Shown here piece after piece: positions 1-15,000 of a stretch of 64,000 nt of DNA. Numbering within the stretch: position 1 is the first letter of the stretch; each line of letters starts with the position of its first letter. The notes below the pieces were generated by a model that had not been told where the DNA came from, searched no databases, and was given only the letters and a program-made list of their open reading frames with translations. The stretch comes from Triplophysa rosa (taxonomy: Eukaryota; Chordata; Actinopteri; Cypriniformes; Nemacheilidae), in assembly GCF_024868665.1 (NCBI RefSeq), contig NC_079910.1, forward strand, positions 11,713,048 to 11,777,047, read 5' to 3'. The position numbers and the translations under genes were made by a program.

Positions 1-3000
1 GCGTTACAGGTCATTGTCACAGGAGATATCCGGTCTTCCCTCTCTAATACATTTTGACATGGTACGGCTTGACTGTGAGGAGCTCAAGCAAGGCCTCGCA
101 AAGAAAGCCGATGCATTTTCCAAAGCTCTTGTCGGAAAGCTTGTTACCTCACACCATCGATCCAGTCTTCAGTGAGATATGCTTCGTCAATGTCAATCAC
201 GTTCTCTGTGGTTTACATTTCTCAAAGATAGTGAGGGTAAAGCATGATTTTGTTTTTTCTAGGATCTGTAATGAGTTTGAGATCATTAGAGACACGGCTT
301 TCAAAGTCCCTGAGTCAACGGAGGAAATGACAGAGATGATTACTTACATTGAACATGTGAAAACTAAGGGAATACGGGAGCTCAACAACAGGATAAAAGT
401 GAGGATTTCAAGATGACATGCACCTGTTTACTTGTACATGTACATTCTGTGAATAACAATTGAAATGACAATGAACTGTTGATTCTTTTTCTAGGAAATA
501 CAGCACAGGTTGAATTATCTGTTGGCTGTTCATATTTTTGATTCAGAGCATCTTGAAATAAATGCCGCAGTGCTGCTCTGGCCAGAAAACATTTACCCGA
601 TCTTTAACCAAAGTGACAAGGTGATATTTTGGAGATATCTGGAGATTTTTAATATACTTGTTTTTAATGTTTAATACTGTCTGTTTAATAGACAATATTG
701 AAAGTAGATGTACTGTACACAATCTGATTTTGCAGGTGATGGAAGAGGCCAAGTGTAAAGGTCAGCAGGAACTTCTGGGACGGAGAGAGAAGCTGTTGCT
801 TGATTTGAAGAAAGTAGGCCGCAGAATAGAGGAATTTGCAGAGTGCTCTGAACTCGATATGATGCAACAGGTATATTACAAACTGAAATGTTAGGCCTTA
901 TTTATCTCTCCAGTTCTTGAAACTGTTCATCCACAATGAAAATCAAAGCATCTGTTATGAGAAGCAGTGGCGTTTGGGTTAGTGACGTTGTGCCTGCTGT
1001 TTTGGGGTAAAGGAATTAAATGTATGAGCTCTTTATGATATTATAATGTTTTTGTCCTATTTAGAGGTGGGGATAAAAATTACCATCTTTTGTTATATGT
1101 ACAATAGAAATGGACGATGTGCCTAAGATCTCCTTTTGTGTTTCACGAGAAAATACGGTCATAGGATGACATTAGGACTTGAGATTTATTTAGCTTCTTT
1201 GTGTTCCATTTTCTTTTTCCTTTACAGTATGCTACTGATGTCAGAACAGTGCAGAAAAGAATTCAGGATATTGAGGATTCAATTGTCTTCATCAACAAAG
1301 AGGAAGCACTTTACAAATGGGACCAAACCTTTTATTCAGAGCTAGAAGTGATGAAGGAAACCGTTGAGCCCTATCAGAAGCTCTTCAATGTGGTTCTGAA
1401 ATGGCAGCGCACAAAGAAGAGGTTTGAGAAATCATTAGTTGTGAGAATCATGTTCCAAGGTTATTTTAGTTTACTAAAATTAAAATTTTGAAAACGTTCC
1501 TTTTCATTGAAATCAGATAAAATATTGACCTAAAAATTATTGGAAAAATATTTGGAAAAAAAATAATGTAAATGTTGCCTTAAAAAAAAAATGTTTTTAA
1601 TTAATGTTATATAGCAACATAAAGAAGAAACTAATAAATTATAAAAGCATAAACCAAAATTGCTAAAACTTTAACTAAAATAATACAAAAACTAAAAATC
1701 TAAAAATAAAAGCTAATTTAAAATATTAATAAAACTAATTTAAACTAAAATCAAAACTATAATAACTCTGTCATGTTCCTCTGATGAAATTTAGCACAAA
1801 TTAAAATATGTATATGACTCTTCTGTGGCACACAAAAGGTGATATTTTGAAAAATTTCTCCGTTGTTTTGTAGCCAATGTGTACAGTGGAAGTCAATGGG
1901 GTCCAAATGTTGTTTGTAACCAACATTCTTCAAAACACTGGATGCGACCGGCGCGATGCGACACGACACATGACTTGTTCTATTCTAATGGGATTGTCAC
2001 GTTGCACCGCGTCGCATCCATTGTGGACAAAATGTAAAATTATAAGGTTCTAATGCATTCTATTGTCTTTTTTTCCGGTGTAGACATGGTGTTATTTTGT
2101 GTCTGGTCTGAGAAAACTATACCTTTAGCTTTCACTAATGTCAAACAGAGTCAACTTCTAAACTTTTTTCTCCAAGAATGCTGCCTTAAAAGAAGCTGAC
2201 TCAGTTGTGTCCTGTGAGTTTAGATGGATGCATGGATCGTTCTTGGATTTGAATGGTGACAGTATTGAACAGGAGGTTGAGGAGTTCCTCAGAGAGATAT
2301 ACAAGATGCTGAAGTCCTTCCAGCAGAAACAAAAGAAGGCTGAGCAGGAAAGAGAGAAAATCGAAGGCGTAAAGAGGAGGTCCAAAGAAGAAGAGGAAGA
2401 AAAGCAAGAAAATGCAACTATTCTCATTTGCTCCAGTGTTCTGGATCAAGTCAAAGAGTTCAAGGTAGGTTTACCATCTGTGCTACAGACAGAGTTTTAT
2501 TTTATTGTGCTAAAGAGACTTTTTTCTGATCAGATTTCTCCATTTTCATCAAACATTGCTTTACAGGAGTGTATTCCATTAGTGTCCATTCTGTGTAACC
2601 CCGGCATCAGACCTCGACACTGGGAGCAGATGTCAGAAGTCGTGGGCTACGATTTGACGCCCGACTCAGGCACCACTCTGCAAAAGGTCCTCAAACAGAA
2701 CCTCACCTCTTACTTGGAGCTGTTTGAGAGTATCAGTGTAGGAGCCAGTAAAGTAAGAACGCTGTGGTTTTAAACATATTGCAGGTATATGCCATAAAGA
2801 GCCAACATATCTTTTTCAAATATGAAACCTAACGTGTCTAATCCTCATTTAGGAATTTGCTTTGGAGAGGGCCATGCAAAACATGGTGGAGGTCTGGGAT
2901 TCAGTGTCATTTCAACATTTTCCATACAGAGATACTGGTGTGTCCATCCTCTCATCTGTGGATGAGATCCAAACCATGCTGGATGACCAGATTGTGAAAA

Positions 3001-6000
3001 CTCAAACCATGAGGGGTTCTCCGTTCATCAAGCCTTTTCAGAAAGAAATCAAGGTCAGAGGTTCTTCACTTTACAGAATCTAGGTTTGTGCTAAACATGT
3101 CAAATGGAACATATTAAAGATCTCGTGATCTTCCTAGTCAGAGGAGTAAAATAAATGTCTGTTTTCTCTATCATGGATAAGAAATATTCAGATATTCGTT
3201 ACTGAAAGCACAACTGTGTTGCTTCACATCAGGTCTGGGAGGAGCGTTTGATCCGTATCCAAGACACTATAGATGAGTGGCTGAAGGTACAACGCCAGTG
3301 GCTTTACCTGGAGCCCATCTTCAGCTCAGAGGACATCATGAAGCAGATGCCTGAGGAGGGTCGTCTCTTTCAGATTGTAAACAAGCACTGGAGGGAGGTC
3401 ATGAAACACTGTGTGAATGACCCAAAGGTGCCACAGATACCACATACAATTCACAATTCTGTTAAATTGGAAATGTACAATGGTTACAGGGTTTGGATGG
3501 GTCCATATGATAGCATAAAGCGAATCGACTTGTTTTATTTCATGCCTAAAGTATTAAAGTGTCACGAAACCTCCCCTTTCAGCTACATTCTACCTCACTG
3601 TCGTTTTTGAAAAATGCAATTAAAATGGGCGTGAACGCTGTGCGAAGAAGAGCCGTTAAAATCCGGCGAAGGTTCTGGCATGGGAGACAGGCGCTCCATC
3701 ACAAGGCGCTGTCATGATTAATTAGGAGAAATGTCTTCTCGTTGGTCAAGAAAACACAGTCTCATGAATAATAATGACATCGCCACGTCACATCCTTTGA
3801 CGTTGGCCAGATGAGGATTTTAAACTCGGAAGGCAAAAATAGTGCAAAAAAAGCTAGAAATGAACTAGTTTTCTCTACTGTAATAACTTACAGTTGCTCA
3901 CATTGTTTTCTATGATGTGCAACACAACCAACTTTGTTTACGTCTAAATAAATGTTGTTTAGTGTTCATGGCTCTTTAACATTAACATCCCATTTTGCAT
4001 AGGTTTTGCCTGCAACCTGTCTTCCTGGCTTGTATGAAAAACTACAAGAGTGTTATGTCCTTCTTGAAAACATATTGAAAGGCCTGAACGCATACCTTGA
4101 GAAGAAAAGATTGTTTTTTCCAAGGTAAGTTAACTTGGATTTTAAAATATGCATGTTTGAAGGTGAAGTGTGTCATTTTTAGCTAAAATAAATACTTTCA
4201 TTCCCAGGTTAATAAAATGTTAAAGTAAATGTAATTGAGAAAAAAATGTAAAACTGTTGAGCTATCAAAGCATTTTGCTTTTTTTAATTTAAGAATTCCA
4301 ATGAGACCGACACAGCAACATCGGCTTGACAAATTGGATGCAGTTGGGGCGGCATGGGCGGGCCTATCTGTTTTTGTTAGACAAAGTGATTTGAAACAAA
4401 AGTTTAGTAACATTAGTGGCAGAGAAATAAAACGCTACACTTTTAAGTTCCTAAATCACATCATTGCAAACTGCAGTGACATAAATCTTGTCATCTTATT
4501 TGTAAACTTGTACTTTTTTATTTCTAATATTTCTACACTTGAAAGATTCTTCTTCCTGTCAAATGATGAAATGCTGGAGATCCTCTCTGAAACCAAGGAT
4601 CCTTTGCGAGTACAGCCCCACCTGAAGAAATGTTTTGAGGGCATCGCCAAACTGGACTTCCTGCCTAACCTGGACATCCAGGCCATGTACAGCAGTGAGG
4701 GCGAGCGTGTGGAGCTCATCCAGCGGATCTCCACCTCTGAAGCGCGAGGAGCTGTGGAGAAGTGGTTGGTGCAGGTGGAAGACATCATGTTGAAGAGTGT
4801 CAGAGACGTGATCAATCGCTCCAGGCTGGTAAGACTGACAATTCCACATTCCAATTCTTGGATTTCTCTGAAATGTAAGTCTTTATTACATTTTATGCAT
4901 AATATAACGTTTTGTTCAGGCTTATCCAGAGACTAAGAGGAGTCAGTGGGTACGCGAGTGGCCTGGTCAGGTGGTTCTCTGTACTTCTCAGATGTATTGG
5001 ACGCTGGAGGTCCATGAGGCCATACGAAGTGGAGCTAATGTAAGGAACTACTCAGTGGATCAGTGGATTGCTTATTCTGTACGTGTTTAACATGTTGATC
5101 CTGTATGATTTATAGGGTCTGAAGAAGTACTATGAGCAGCTTCAGAATCAACTGAATGATATCGTGGAGCTGGTGAGGGGAAAGCTGCCCAAGCAGACAC
5201 GCACCACTCTGGGAGCTCTGGTGACCATAGATGTGCATGCCAGAGATGTTGTCATGGAAATGATTGAGAAAGGTTCGCTCGCTTGGATTAATCTTTATTG
5301 TTGCATATTCACACTCTAAAGCTGTGTATGTATATAGAAAATATTTTGAGAAATGTCTCAATACAATGGAAGTCAATGGAGGCCAATGTTGTTTGATTGC
5401 CAACGTTTCTTCAAAATATCTTCTTTTGTGTTTTGCAGAAGAAAGAAAGTCATACATGTTTGGAGCGAAATTAATAAATCTTGAAAGAATGAAAAATTGT
5501 TTTGTAATTGTGCTTCTTCATCAATGGTTTCAGGTGTTTCTAGCGAGACAGATTTCCAGTGGCTCGCACAGCTACGTTACTACTGGGCCAATGACAATGT
5601 TCGTGTACGCATCATAAACTGTGATGTGAAGTACGCTTATGAATACCTGGGCAACTCTCCTCGACTGGTCATTACACCCCTAACAGACAGATGCTACCGA
5701 ACTCTGGTGTGTTAAAGCACTGACTCGCATTATACTATTTATACTGCTGGTACAGTGTAGAAGATGCTGAGCTGCGAAATGAACCAACAACATTAAGATA
5801 ACCTCTTACAAATAAAAGCTGTATAAACCTTTTTTTGTTTTTGATATTGTGGTATATTACTTTTTCACAGATTGGGGCATTTTACTTGAATTTGGGCGGA
5901 GCTCCTGAGGGCCCTGCAGGCACAGGCAAAACCGAAACCACCAAAGATCTGGCCAAAGCCCTCGCTGTGCAGTGTGTGGTGTTCAACTGCTCTGATGGGC

Positions 6001-9000
6001 TGGACTATCTAGCCATGGGAAAGGTAAGAGGACCTTATATACACAGTGAATGTATCCTATTTGGATCAAGAACTCTTTAAAGTAGTGGCTCTAGAAACCA
6101 AGCTGGTTTGCTGGTTTAATCTGGTTTAGCTGGTCTCCCAGTCGAACCAGATGAGAACTTTCATCTTAAATCATAAACGTGTATAAACACTTATTTTAAA
6201 CTCCAAGTCATACGTTTTTCTCACTGGTCTCGCAGTTCTTTAAGGGGTTGGCATCTTCGGGAGCCTGGGCATGCTTTGATGAATTTAACCGGATCGAGTT
6301 GGAAGTTCTGTCGGTGGTCGCTCAGCAGATCTTGTGTATTCAGAGAGCCATTGAGATGAAGCTTGAGTATTTTGACTTTGAAGGCACAGAGTTACGGCTC
6401 AACCCCAACTGCTTTGTGGCCATCACTATGAACCCTGGATACGCCGGGCGTTCTGAACTTCCGGATAACCTCAAGGTGCTGCCGACTCCTCCCCTTTGTT
6501 TTTATTTAATTAGCACAAAAGTGTTTAATATGGCTATAATTGTTCTGCTTTTGTATTGTTCAGGTCTTATTTAGAACAGTGGCAATGATGGTGCCCAACT
6601 ATGCACTGATAGCTGAGATCTCCTTGTACTCATTTGGCTTTCTCAATGCTAAGCCTCTCTCAGTGAAGATTGTGATGACATACAGACTGTGCTCTGAGCA
6701 GCTCTCTTCTCAGTTTCACTATGACTACGGCATGAGAGCAGTTAAAGCAGTGCTGGTGGCGGCTGGGAACCTCAAACTCAAATTTCCAGATGAAAACGAG
6801 GATATACTTGTAAGTGCATGGCAGACCATTAGTACATTTTTTACTATATTACAAATTGGATGAAGTTTAATCGGTTATTTTTACCCCGTTGTTAGCTTCT
6901 CCGGTCCATTAAGGATGTTAATGAGCCCAAGTTTCTCTCTCATGATATTCCTCTTTTCAACGGAATCACCAGTGACCTGTTCCCAGGAATTTCTTTGCCC
7001 TTGGCTGATTATAAGGTATTTATATAAATACAATTTGCTCCGGTTTTTATTTAAATGAATTGTGAAGAATTTCATTGAAATTTTTGTTCGTATCCACTAG
7101 CTGTTCCTGGAATGTGCTCAGGAGTGCTGCAGAAATCACAACGTGCAGCCTGTCAAGGTTTTTATAGACAAAATGATTCAAACGTATGAGATGATGATAG
7201 TTCGTCACGGGTAAGCTTATGACCTCACACCTTCTGTAAAATCATGGTAAAATAACAGCTCCCTAACTAACTTTGAACTACAGCTATAGATTATATCAAT
7301 AAAAAGAACTGTCATCCATTCATCCAGTCCAGTGTATGTTGAATTTCTAAATAATCCTAGGAATGACACCCAACAGCAATGTGAAAGACTGAAAGAATGC
7401 AAAGATGCATGAAAGTTGTGGAAAAAATCCTAAAATACATGTAAAAACATTAGCATTGTTTTGTTTAAATATATGTTTTCTTTGCAATATTCAAGATCGT
7501 CAGACATTGCATGTTTTTTACCCGTTTTCCGTTACATTTTCTGCAAATATATGCAAATAAAAACATAATTTTCATTTGAAATTTGGGAGAAATGTTATGA
7601 TTCATAGAATGAAACAATAATGATAATTTTATTTAAACATGTACCTATAGTAAATTCGGAAAAACTGAAAATAACTTTGGAATGGTCTGTCAATATGTGC
7701 ATATTTCACACAACATATGTTTCATAGGTTCATGCTTGTCGGCGAACCGTTTGCTGGAAAAACCAAAGTTCTTCATGTTCTCGCAGACACTTTAACTCTA
7801 ATGAATGAAAGGGGCTATAATGAAGAAGAAAAAGTTGTGTTTCAAACTGTCAACCCTAAATCTATTACGATGGGTCAACTGTTCGGTCAGTTCGACCCTG
7901 TATCCCACGAGGTCAGATCTTATCTTCTACAATATATGAGATTTAAATCCTTTCTGCTCTTTAAATGTTTATTTACCTCGTTTCTTCAGTGGACTGATGG
8001 AATTGTTGCTAACACCTTTCGAGAATTCGCATCAGGTGAGACCCCCGACAGGAAGTGGGTGGTGTTTGATGGACCTATAGACACATTGTGGATTGAGAGC
8101 ATGAACACTGTGCTGGATGACAATAAAAAGGCAAGTGTCGCTTCTATATGAGGAATGTTGTTTTTTGAACTTTTCTTAAATCAGTTTTCATGCTATTTAG
8201 TCATTTTTCCTTCATTTTAAAAGGGTTTAACACGTGAAGAAATGAATACATTTGATTTCTTTTTAGTTGTGCCTCATGAGTGGAGAGATAATCCAAATGT
8301 CCAGTCAGATGAGTCTGATTTTTGAAGCCATGGATCTGTCACAAGCTTCTGTGAGTCGGTCACTCGTAGTATTTAATACTAAACTTTAGTGCTCTCCAGA
8401 GCCACTTCAGCTCTTATTTACTATATCATACTAAAAATAACCCATTTGCCCGCGTAGCCAGCCACAGTGAGTCGCTGTGGAATGATCTATTTGGAGCCGT
8501 CTCAGTTAGGATGGACTCCTCTGGTTCAGTCATGGATGAAAACGCTTCCTGAGCCCCTTCAGACACCAGACAATTCTACATTACTGCAACAGCTCTTTGA
8601 CTGGCTGCTTCCTCCAGCACTCAACCTGTTACGAAAACACTGTCGGGTACATTTCTTTCCTTTCACAAATGAATTTCTGCCGTGTATCATATAAACACAT
8701 TAGAGTATCTTTGATCTGGCCAGCTTGACATTTTGTCTGCTCTCATGTGACCTACAATAAACACATTAGTGTGAGCTTATTGGATAACTCTTCTTTGTTT
8801 TCCAGGAGGTTATTCCCACCAGCAACAGTAACACGGTTGTGTCTCTCACACGGCTCTTTGAGATACTCCTGTCTGAGCCTTTAAAAGAAGATCCAGGGAA
8901 TAAAAACATACGCACATGGATTATGGTACAGTAAATATTCGTATAAAAGAGCTTTTCGCCAGGGGCGGTTCTAAGGGGAGTGGATATCCGGGGCGTAGCC

Positions 9001-12000
9001 CAGAGACCTCCACATACGTGTTCGAATGGTAATAAAACATTCAGGGCTTTACTGAAAACTTTCGGGGCTTCAGCCCCCTTAGCCCACCCCTAGCGCCGCC
9101 CCTGCTTTTCGCTACTTGGTTCAATAGGTAACATTGATTATTTTGCACTACTCAGGCTGCTTTTGCCTTCGCTTTGGTGTGGTCCGTTGGTGGTTGCTGC
9201 GATACGGACAGCCAAAGTCGATTCGATCAGTTTCTGAAGGAAATTGTGTCCGGAAAAGCAGAAAAACATCCCATACCTGTGTCGAGATGGGAATGTCCGT
9301 TTGATGAGAAAGGTCTCGTGTACGACTACAGTTATGAGGTTGGCATATAGCAGCAGTACAGTAATTTGAATTATAAAGTGATTATTTCTAATAAACGGTA
9401 CATTTTCTATTTACATTAAGTTTAAAGGGAAAGGCCGATGGGTCCACTGGAACGAGTCCATCAAAAATGTAGCATTAGGCGACAAGAACACAAAAGTACA
9501 AGATATCATCGTCCCCACAATTGACACAGTGCGATACACTTATCTAATGGATCTCTGCATTCAGTATGGGATGTAAGTATGTTTGACAAACATTTCACCA
9601 TTTAGGCTTTTAGATATAGTTTAAAGCTGTAACTCGTAACTTTTTGGTTAAAAATGAACAAAAATCAATTATTGAGCATGTAGAAAATCTGTGTTCAAAA
9701 CTGTCTCTTTACCTTCTCCCTCATTCACAATGATAAACTTATAATAATGTTTTTTTTAAATGTTTTTTAATATATATAAACATATACTGTATATATAAAC
9801 ATATATAAAAATGTTTACATGTTTTTTTCCATGTGAACACAGGCCTCTTCTCCTTGTTGGCCCCACCGGCACTGGCAAATCTGTTTATGTAAAAGAAAAA
9901 CTAATGAACAATCTGGACAAAGATCTCTTCCTTCCCTTCTTCATCAACTTCTCAGCTCGCACCAGTGCCAATCAGACCCAGGTAACCTATCCCATCACTG
10001 ACCACATTGTCAGTAAATTACTGTAACAGATACTGTAAAAATAAATTAGCAGTAACTTATTAATAAAGCTTTATTTTTATCTTGTAGAACATTATCATGT
10101 CCAGACTAGACAAAAGGCGGAAGGGAGTATATGGACCTCCTATGGGAAAGAAATGCATCATTTTTGTGGACGATATGAATATGCCGGCAAAGGAGGCGTT
10201 TGGTGCACAACCTCCAATTGAGCTGCTTCGTCAGTATTTTGACCATGGAAACTGGTAAACAACACAGTAAACGTTTTAATACACAAGCATTAACAATCCT
10301 AGTCTTGATGTCTAACTTTGCAGCTATCACACTATGTTTCAGGTATGACCTGAAGGAAACTTCCAAAATCACATTGATGGACATACAGCTGATCGCCGCG
10401 ATGGGTCCCCCTGGTGGTGGGAGGAATGCGGTGACCCCTCGGTTCCTTCGCCATTTCAACATCTACAGTATCAATTCATTCAGCGATGAGACCATGGTTC
10501 GAATTTTCTCAAATGTTGTGGCCTTTTACCTCCGAACCAATGATTTCCCACCTGACTGCTTTACGCTCGGGAATCAGATAGTCAGAGCCACACTTGAAGT
10601 GAGTCGTATATTTTATAGAAAAAAAGTTTTATTTTTCTACTCTGATTTCTCTAATCTTGTTCTGTGTTTACTGTGTGAAACAGGTTTATAAAAAGGCCAT
10701 AGAAAATCTCCTTCCCACCCCGGCCAAGTCTCATTACACTTTCAACCTGCGAGATTTTTCACGTGTGGTGCAGGGCTGCCTGCTTCTGAAGAAAGAATCG
10801 CTTTCGAACAAGCGAACGATGATTCGTCTTTTTGTGCATGAACTGTACCGTGTCTTCTACGACCGGCTTGTGGACGACAAAGACAGAGCCTGGCTTTTCA
10901 CTCTTATAGGAGAAATCGTAAAGCAGCACTTTAAGGAGAACTTCGATACGGTCTTTGAACATCTTAGGGACGATAACAAGCCTGTACGTAAAAAAGTGTT
11001 AAATAAATCAAGTGTATACGTTTTTGAAGACACTGTAGGTGAGTTTTATGTTTTGTTTCTCCTCAGCTTTGTGAAGAGAACATGCGGAACCTGTTATTTG
11101 GTGATTATATGACACCTGACGTGGATGAAAGCGAGCGGCTCTATGCTGAGGTTCCCTCCATGGTGCGCTTTGGCGAGGTCGTGGAAGCTTGTCTGGAGGA
11201 GTACAACCAAACCCACAAGAACTGCATGAACTTGGTCATATTCCGGTAACCCCGCTGTTCAAACGTATTATATGACACCAAGCAAGAGAGAGAAAGAAAG
11301 AGCAGAAATCCCCCATTGTGTAACTTCTCCCTTGTTCTCTGTAGTTATGTGCTGGAGCACCTGTCCAGGATAAGCCGTGTGTTAAAACAGCCCGGGGGAA
11401 ACGCTCTGTTGGTTGGGGTCGGAGGCAGTGGACGTCAATCCATCACCAGGCTTGCCACTTTTATGGCTAATATGACCCTGTTCCAACCTGAGATCTCCAA
11501 AAGCTATGGCATGAATGAATGGAGAGATGATCTCAAGGTATTGTACAGTATAATTAAAGTTACACCCAAAACTGAATATTCTGTGATTTCTCAACCTGTC
11601 GTCATGTATCTTTGTGTTGTCCAGCGGCTAATGAAGAATGCTGGGGTTAAGGGCCAGAAAATGGTGTTCCTGCTCACTGATGCTCAGATAAAGGACGAAG
11701 CCTTTTTGGAGGATGTGGACAGCCTTTTAAACACAGGAGAGGTGCCTAACATCTTCGCTGTGGATGAGAAGCAAGAAATCATGGAGGTACTTGCAAATTA
11801 AACTTGAGGGTTATGTTGTAAGTGTATGACATTTTAATAATATTTTCCTCTCTGTGTCAGGCTGTGCGGCCCATTGCTCAAGCTGGGAATAAAAATGTGG
11901 AGTTCAGTCCTTTGGCTCTTTTTGCTTATTTTGTGAATCGCTGCAGAGAGAACTTACATATAGTGGTAGCCTTCAGTCCAATAGGAGATGCCTTCAGAAA

Positions 12001-15000
12001 CCGCCTGAGACAGTTTCCCTCTCTCATTAACTGCTGCACCACAGACTGGTTTCAGGTGAGACTGGCAAGGTCATGGAGGAGATGCTTGTGTTTACAAATA
12101 CAATATATTTTGTACTGTTAGAATGTCAAATTGTGGTACCAAGTTGACTTTTGTATGATAGATTGCTGGTGATTTGTTAGAAGTTGAAGTATCATCTAAA
12201 TGGCTAAATGTTCATTGATCAGTCTTGAATATAAACTGTAAGCCTATCCGAAAGTGAATTTAAAGCTCACATTCTGATCTTTACAGCCGTGGCCTGAGGA
12301 GGCTTTGGAGCGAGTGGCTAATAAGTTCTTGGAGACATTGGAGCTAAGCGATCTTGAGCGACAGGAAATTGTGCCAATCTGCAAGACCTTCCACACTTCT
12401 GCTATCGATTTGTCGCAAAAGTATAATGTTTTTGTAAAACCTTATACACTGTTAACTAGTTGCTAAATTACATGTACTTTCTGATGTTAAAGAGACAGTT
12501 CACCCAAAAATAAAAATTCTGTCATCATTTACTCACCCTCGAGTTGTTTCAAATCTGTTTACATTTCTTAGTTCTGATGAACACAGAGAAAGATATTCGG
12601 AAGAATGCGAAACAGTTCTTGGTCACCATTGACTACCATAATAGGAAAAAACACAATGGTAGTCAAAAGTGCCCCAGAACTGTTTGCTTTCCTACATTCA
12701 TCAAAATGTGTTCTTTTGTGTTCAACAAAACAAAGAAATTTATAAAGCAAATTTTCAACGGTGGCCGAGAACTGTTTGGTTACAAGCATTCTTTCTCTGT
12801 GTTTAACAAAGAAATTTATACAGATTTGAAACAACTTGAGGGTAAATGAAGACAAAATTTTCAGTTTTGGGTGAACTTTTCCTTTAAGCACAGTTTGTAA
12901 CCTAATTTTACTTTATTTGTGCAGGTTTTTGTCAGATCTGGGTCGCCATAACTACGTGACTCCTACCTCTTACCTGGAGCTCATCGCTGCCTTCAGACTT
13001 CTTCTCACTCAGAAACGTGACACAGTCATGAATGCTAAAAATAGATATACAAATGGACTGGACAAACTAGCTTTCGCAGAGTCTCAGGTAATGTAAAGAT
13101 AGTAGATTAATGTGAACTGTCCTCTCAATTTACACAATATTGACCATTCTCATGTATTGTCTCTAAAAAATTTGAACTCTTTGTTACTATGTATAGTACT
13201 TCTCATATTAAGACAAATCAATTTAATGTTTTCCTGACTATTGTAAGTTGCTTTGGAGAAAAGTGTCTGCTAACTGCCTAATTGTAAATGTAAAACTCAT
13301 AGCTTTTCGGGTTAAACCGTGGACATATTTTCATTCATTAATGCTGGTCTAGGTAGGTGAAATGAAGAGGGAGCTTGTGGATCTTCAGCCTAAACTGGAG
13401 CAAGCTAAGATTGACAACACCAAAATAATGAAAGTAAGAAACAGAAACATCTATCTCACAATTATTTTAGGTGTTTTGTTGGTGACCTGCATGTATTTTA
13501 CCTCTGCAGGTGATAGAGGTCGAGTCAGTAGAGGTTGAGGCTAAAAGCAAACTTGTCCGTGTGGATGAGGAAACAGCTACTCTTAAAGCCAATGAAGCCC
13601 AGGCTCTGAAGAATGAATGCGAAAGTGATTTGGCAGAGGCCATTCCTGCACTGGAGGCGGCACTCTCTGCACTAGACACACTCAAGGTCCGATAGTGTAC
13701 TTAACAATGAAACGGTCAAGTGTTATGTTTCACCACAAAATCATAAAACATTGATATGATTGAATTTGGAATCCTAATTTTAATGCCACTGTTATTGGAT
13801 TGGATTGTAATATTATTTTGACAATGGACGTTTGAAGTCACCATAAAAACAAAACTGACATTTTTTATGGAACCTGCAGTGTTTATTCAGTTCAGACAAA
13901 ATCAAGCCCCGTCCAACATTTTCCCTTCTTCCAAAGGCCATTTCATTCAGATATAGCTATATCTTACCCTGCATATTTTAATTGCTGCACATAAATTTGG
14001 TGACAATGCCACCTAGTGGTCAAACGTTATAATAAATTATATTGTGTTCTTAGTGCCTTTACCTCGGATTTTCAAAAACACATCATCAGAAATGTCCACA
14101 TGTATTTCCATTAGTGCCGGGGCTTGACCCTGTAATGGCTGCTTGCAGCTATATTTGTTCTAAAATGTATAAATATTTATTGAACAAATATTTATTTTTC
14201 CTTTTGATTTCGGGGTGAAATGGTTAAGACACCTAATAGGACACAGTTATAAAACATACAATTTGTGTGTGATTAAATGTTACCTAAAGCTTATAAAAAG
14301 ACAGTCAAAGATTGATTGATTGTTTTTTCTTGGGTTGATGTGTGATTTCAGCCAGCTGATGTGGCGATTGTTAAAACGATGAAGAACCCTCCATCAGGAG
14401 TGAAGTTGGTTATGGCAGCAGTGTGTGTGATGAAGGACATCAAACCAGAGAAAATCAATGATCCTGCTGGAACCGGACAGAAGGTCATCACAAGTCCATA
14501 AGTCACATCCAGTGATTTATCAGTCTTGATATTTTCTGACAGCATTTTATCTGTACATATAGATTCTTGACTACTGGGGTCCAAGCAAGAAGCTACTGGG
14601 CGACATGAATTTCCTCAAGGACCTGAAGGAATATGACAAAGACAACATTCCTGTGAGTCTGTATTGGAGATCAGGGTTTGCAGTCTTGTAACAGTGGCTG
14701 ATGTATTTTAACAGTGTTGTTTTGCGACAGGCTCAAGTGATGGCTAAAATCCGTAGTGAGTACATGACCAACCCCGACTTTGACCCCTGCAAAGTGGCGA
14801 AGGCCTCATCTGCTGCTGAGGGGCTTTGCAGATGGATTACAGCTATGGAGGTTTATGACAGAGTTGCCAGGGTGGGCATGACTTTAACATATCTCATGCC
14901 AAATTACTTCATCACTCGATCACTACTTGAAAATGCTAAATTTGTCCGACTGTATTTCAGGTGGTGGCTCCTAAGAAGGCTAACCTTATCGTGGCCCAGC

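Larger units (their letters stand above)
1..5706 (+). other. dnah12: dnah12 module: tail and linker exons
   Basis: Fourteen exons encode the end of the tail and the linker, the lever that swings during the power stroke. Exons: 1-171, 263-398, 495-620, 736-870, 1228-1440, 2177-2464, 2567-2752, 2853-3053, 3233-3427, 4003-4124, 4546-4828, 4920-5039, 5116-5272, 5534-5706. A charged, probably coiled stretch lies in exon 2177-2464 ([11 protein letters not shown]). The linker is recognised by segments such as WKLQ-like helices around WDSVSFQ (exon 2853-3053), the [13 protein letters not shown] motif (exon 3233-3427) and [18 protein letters not shown] across the 4124/4546 junction, all characteristic of dynein heavy chains. 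The first 171 bases are open in frame 2, so that exon begins at or before base 1. Confidence 0.85.

Noticed and set aside
4235..4936. 233-codon frame starting before the dnah12 exon at 4546
   Set aside because: The part before 4546 is intron; the phase from exon 4003-4124 fits only the acceptor at 4545.
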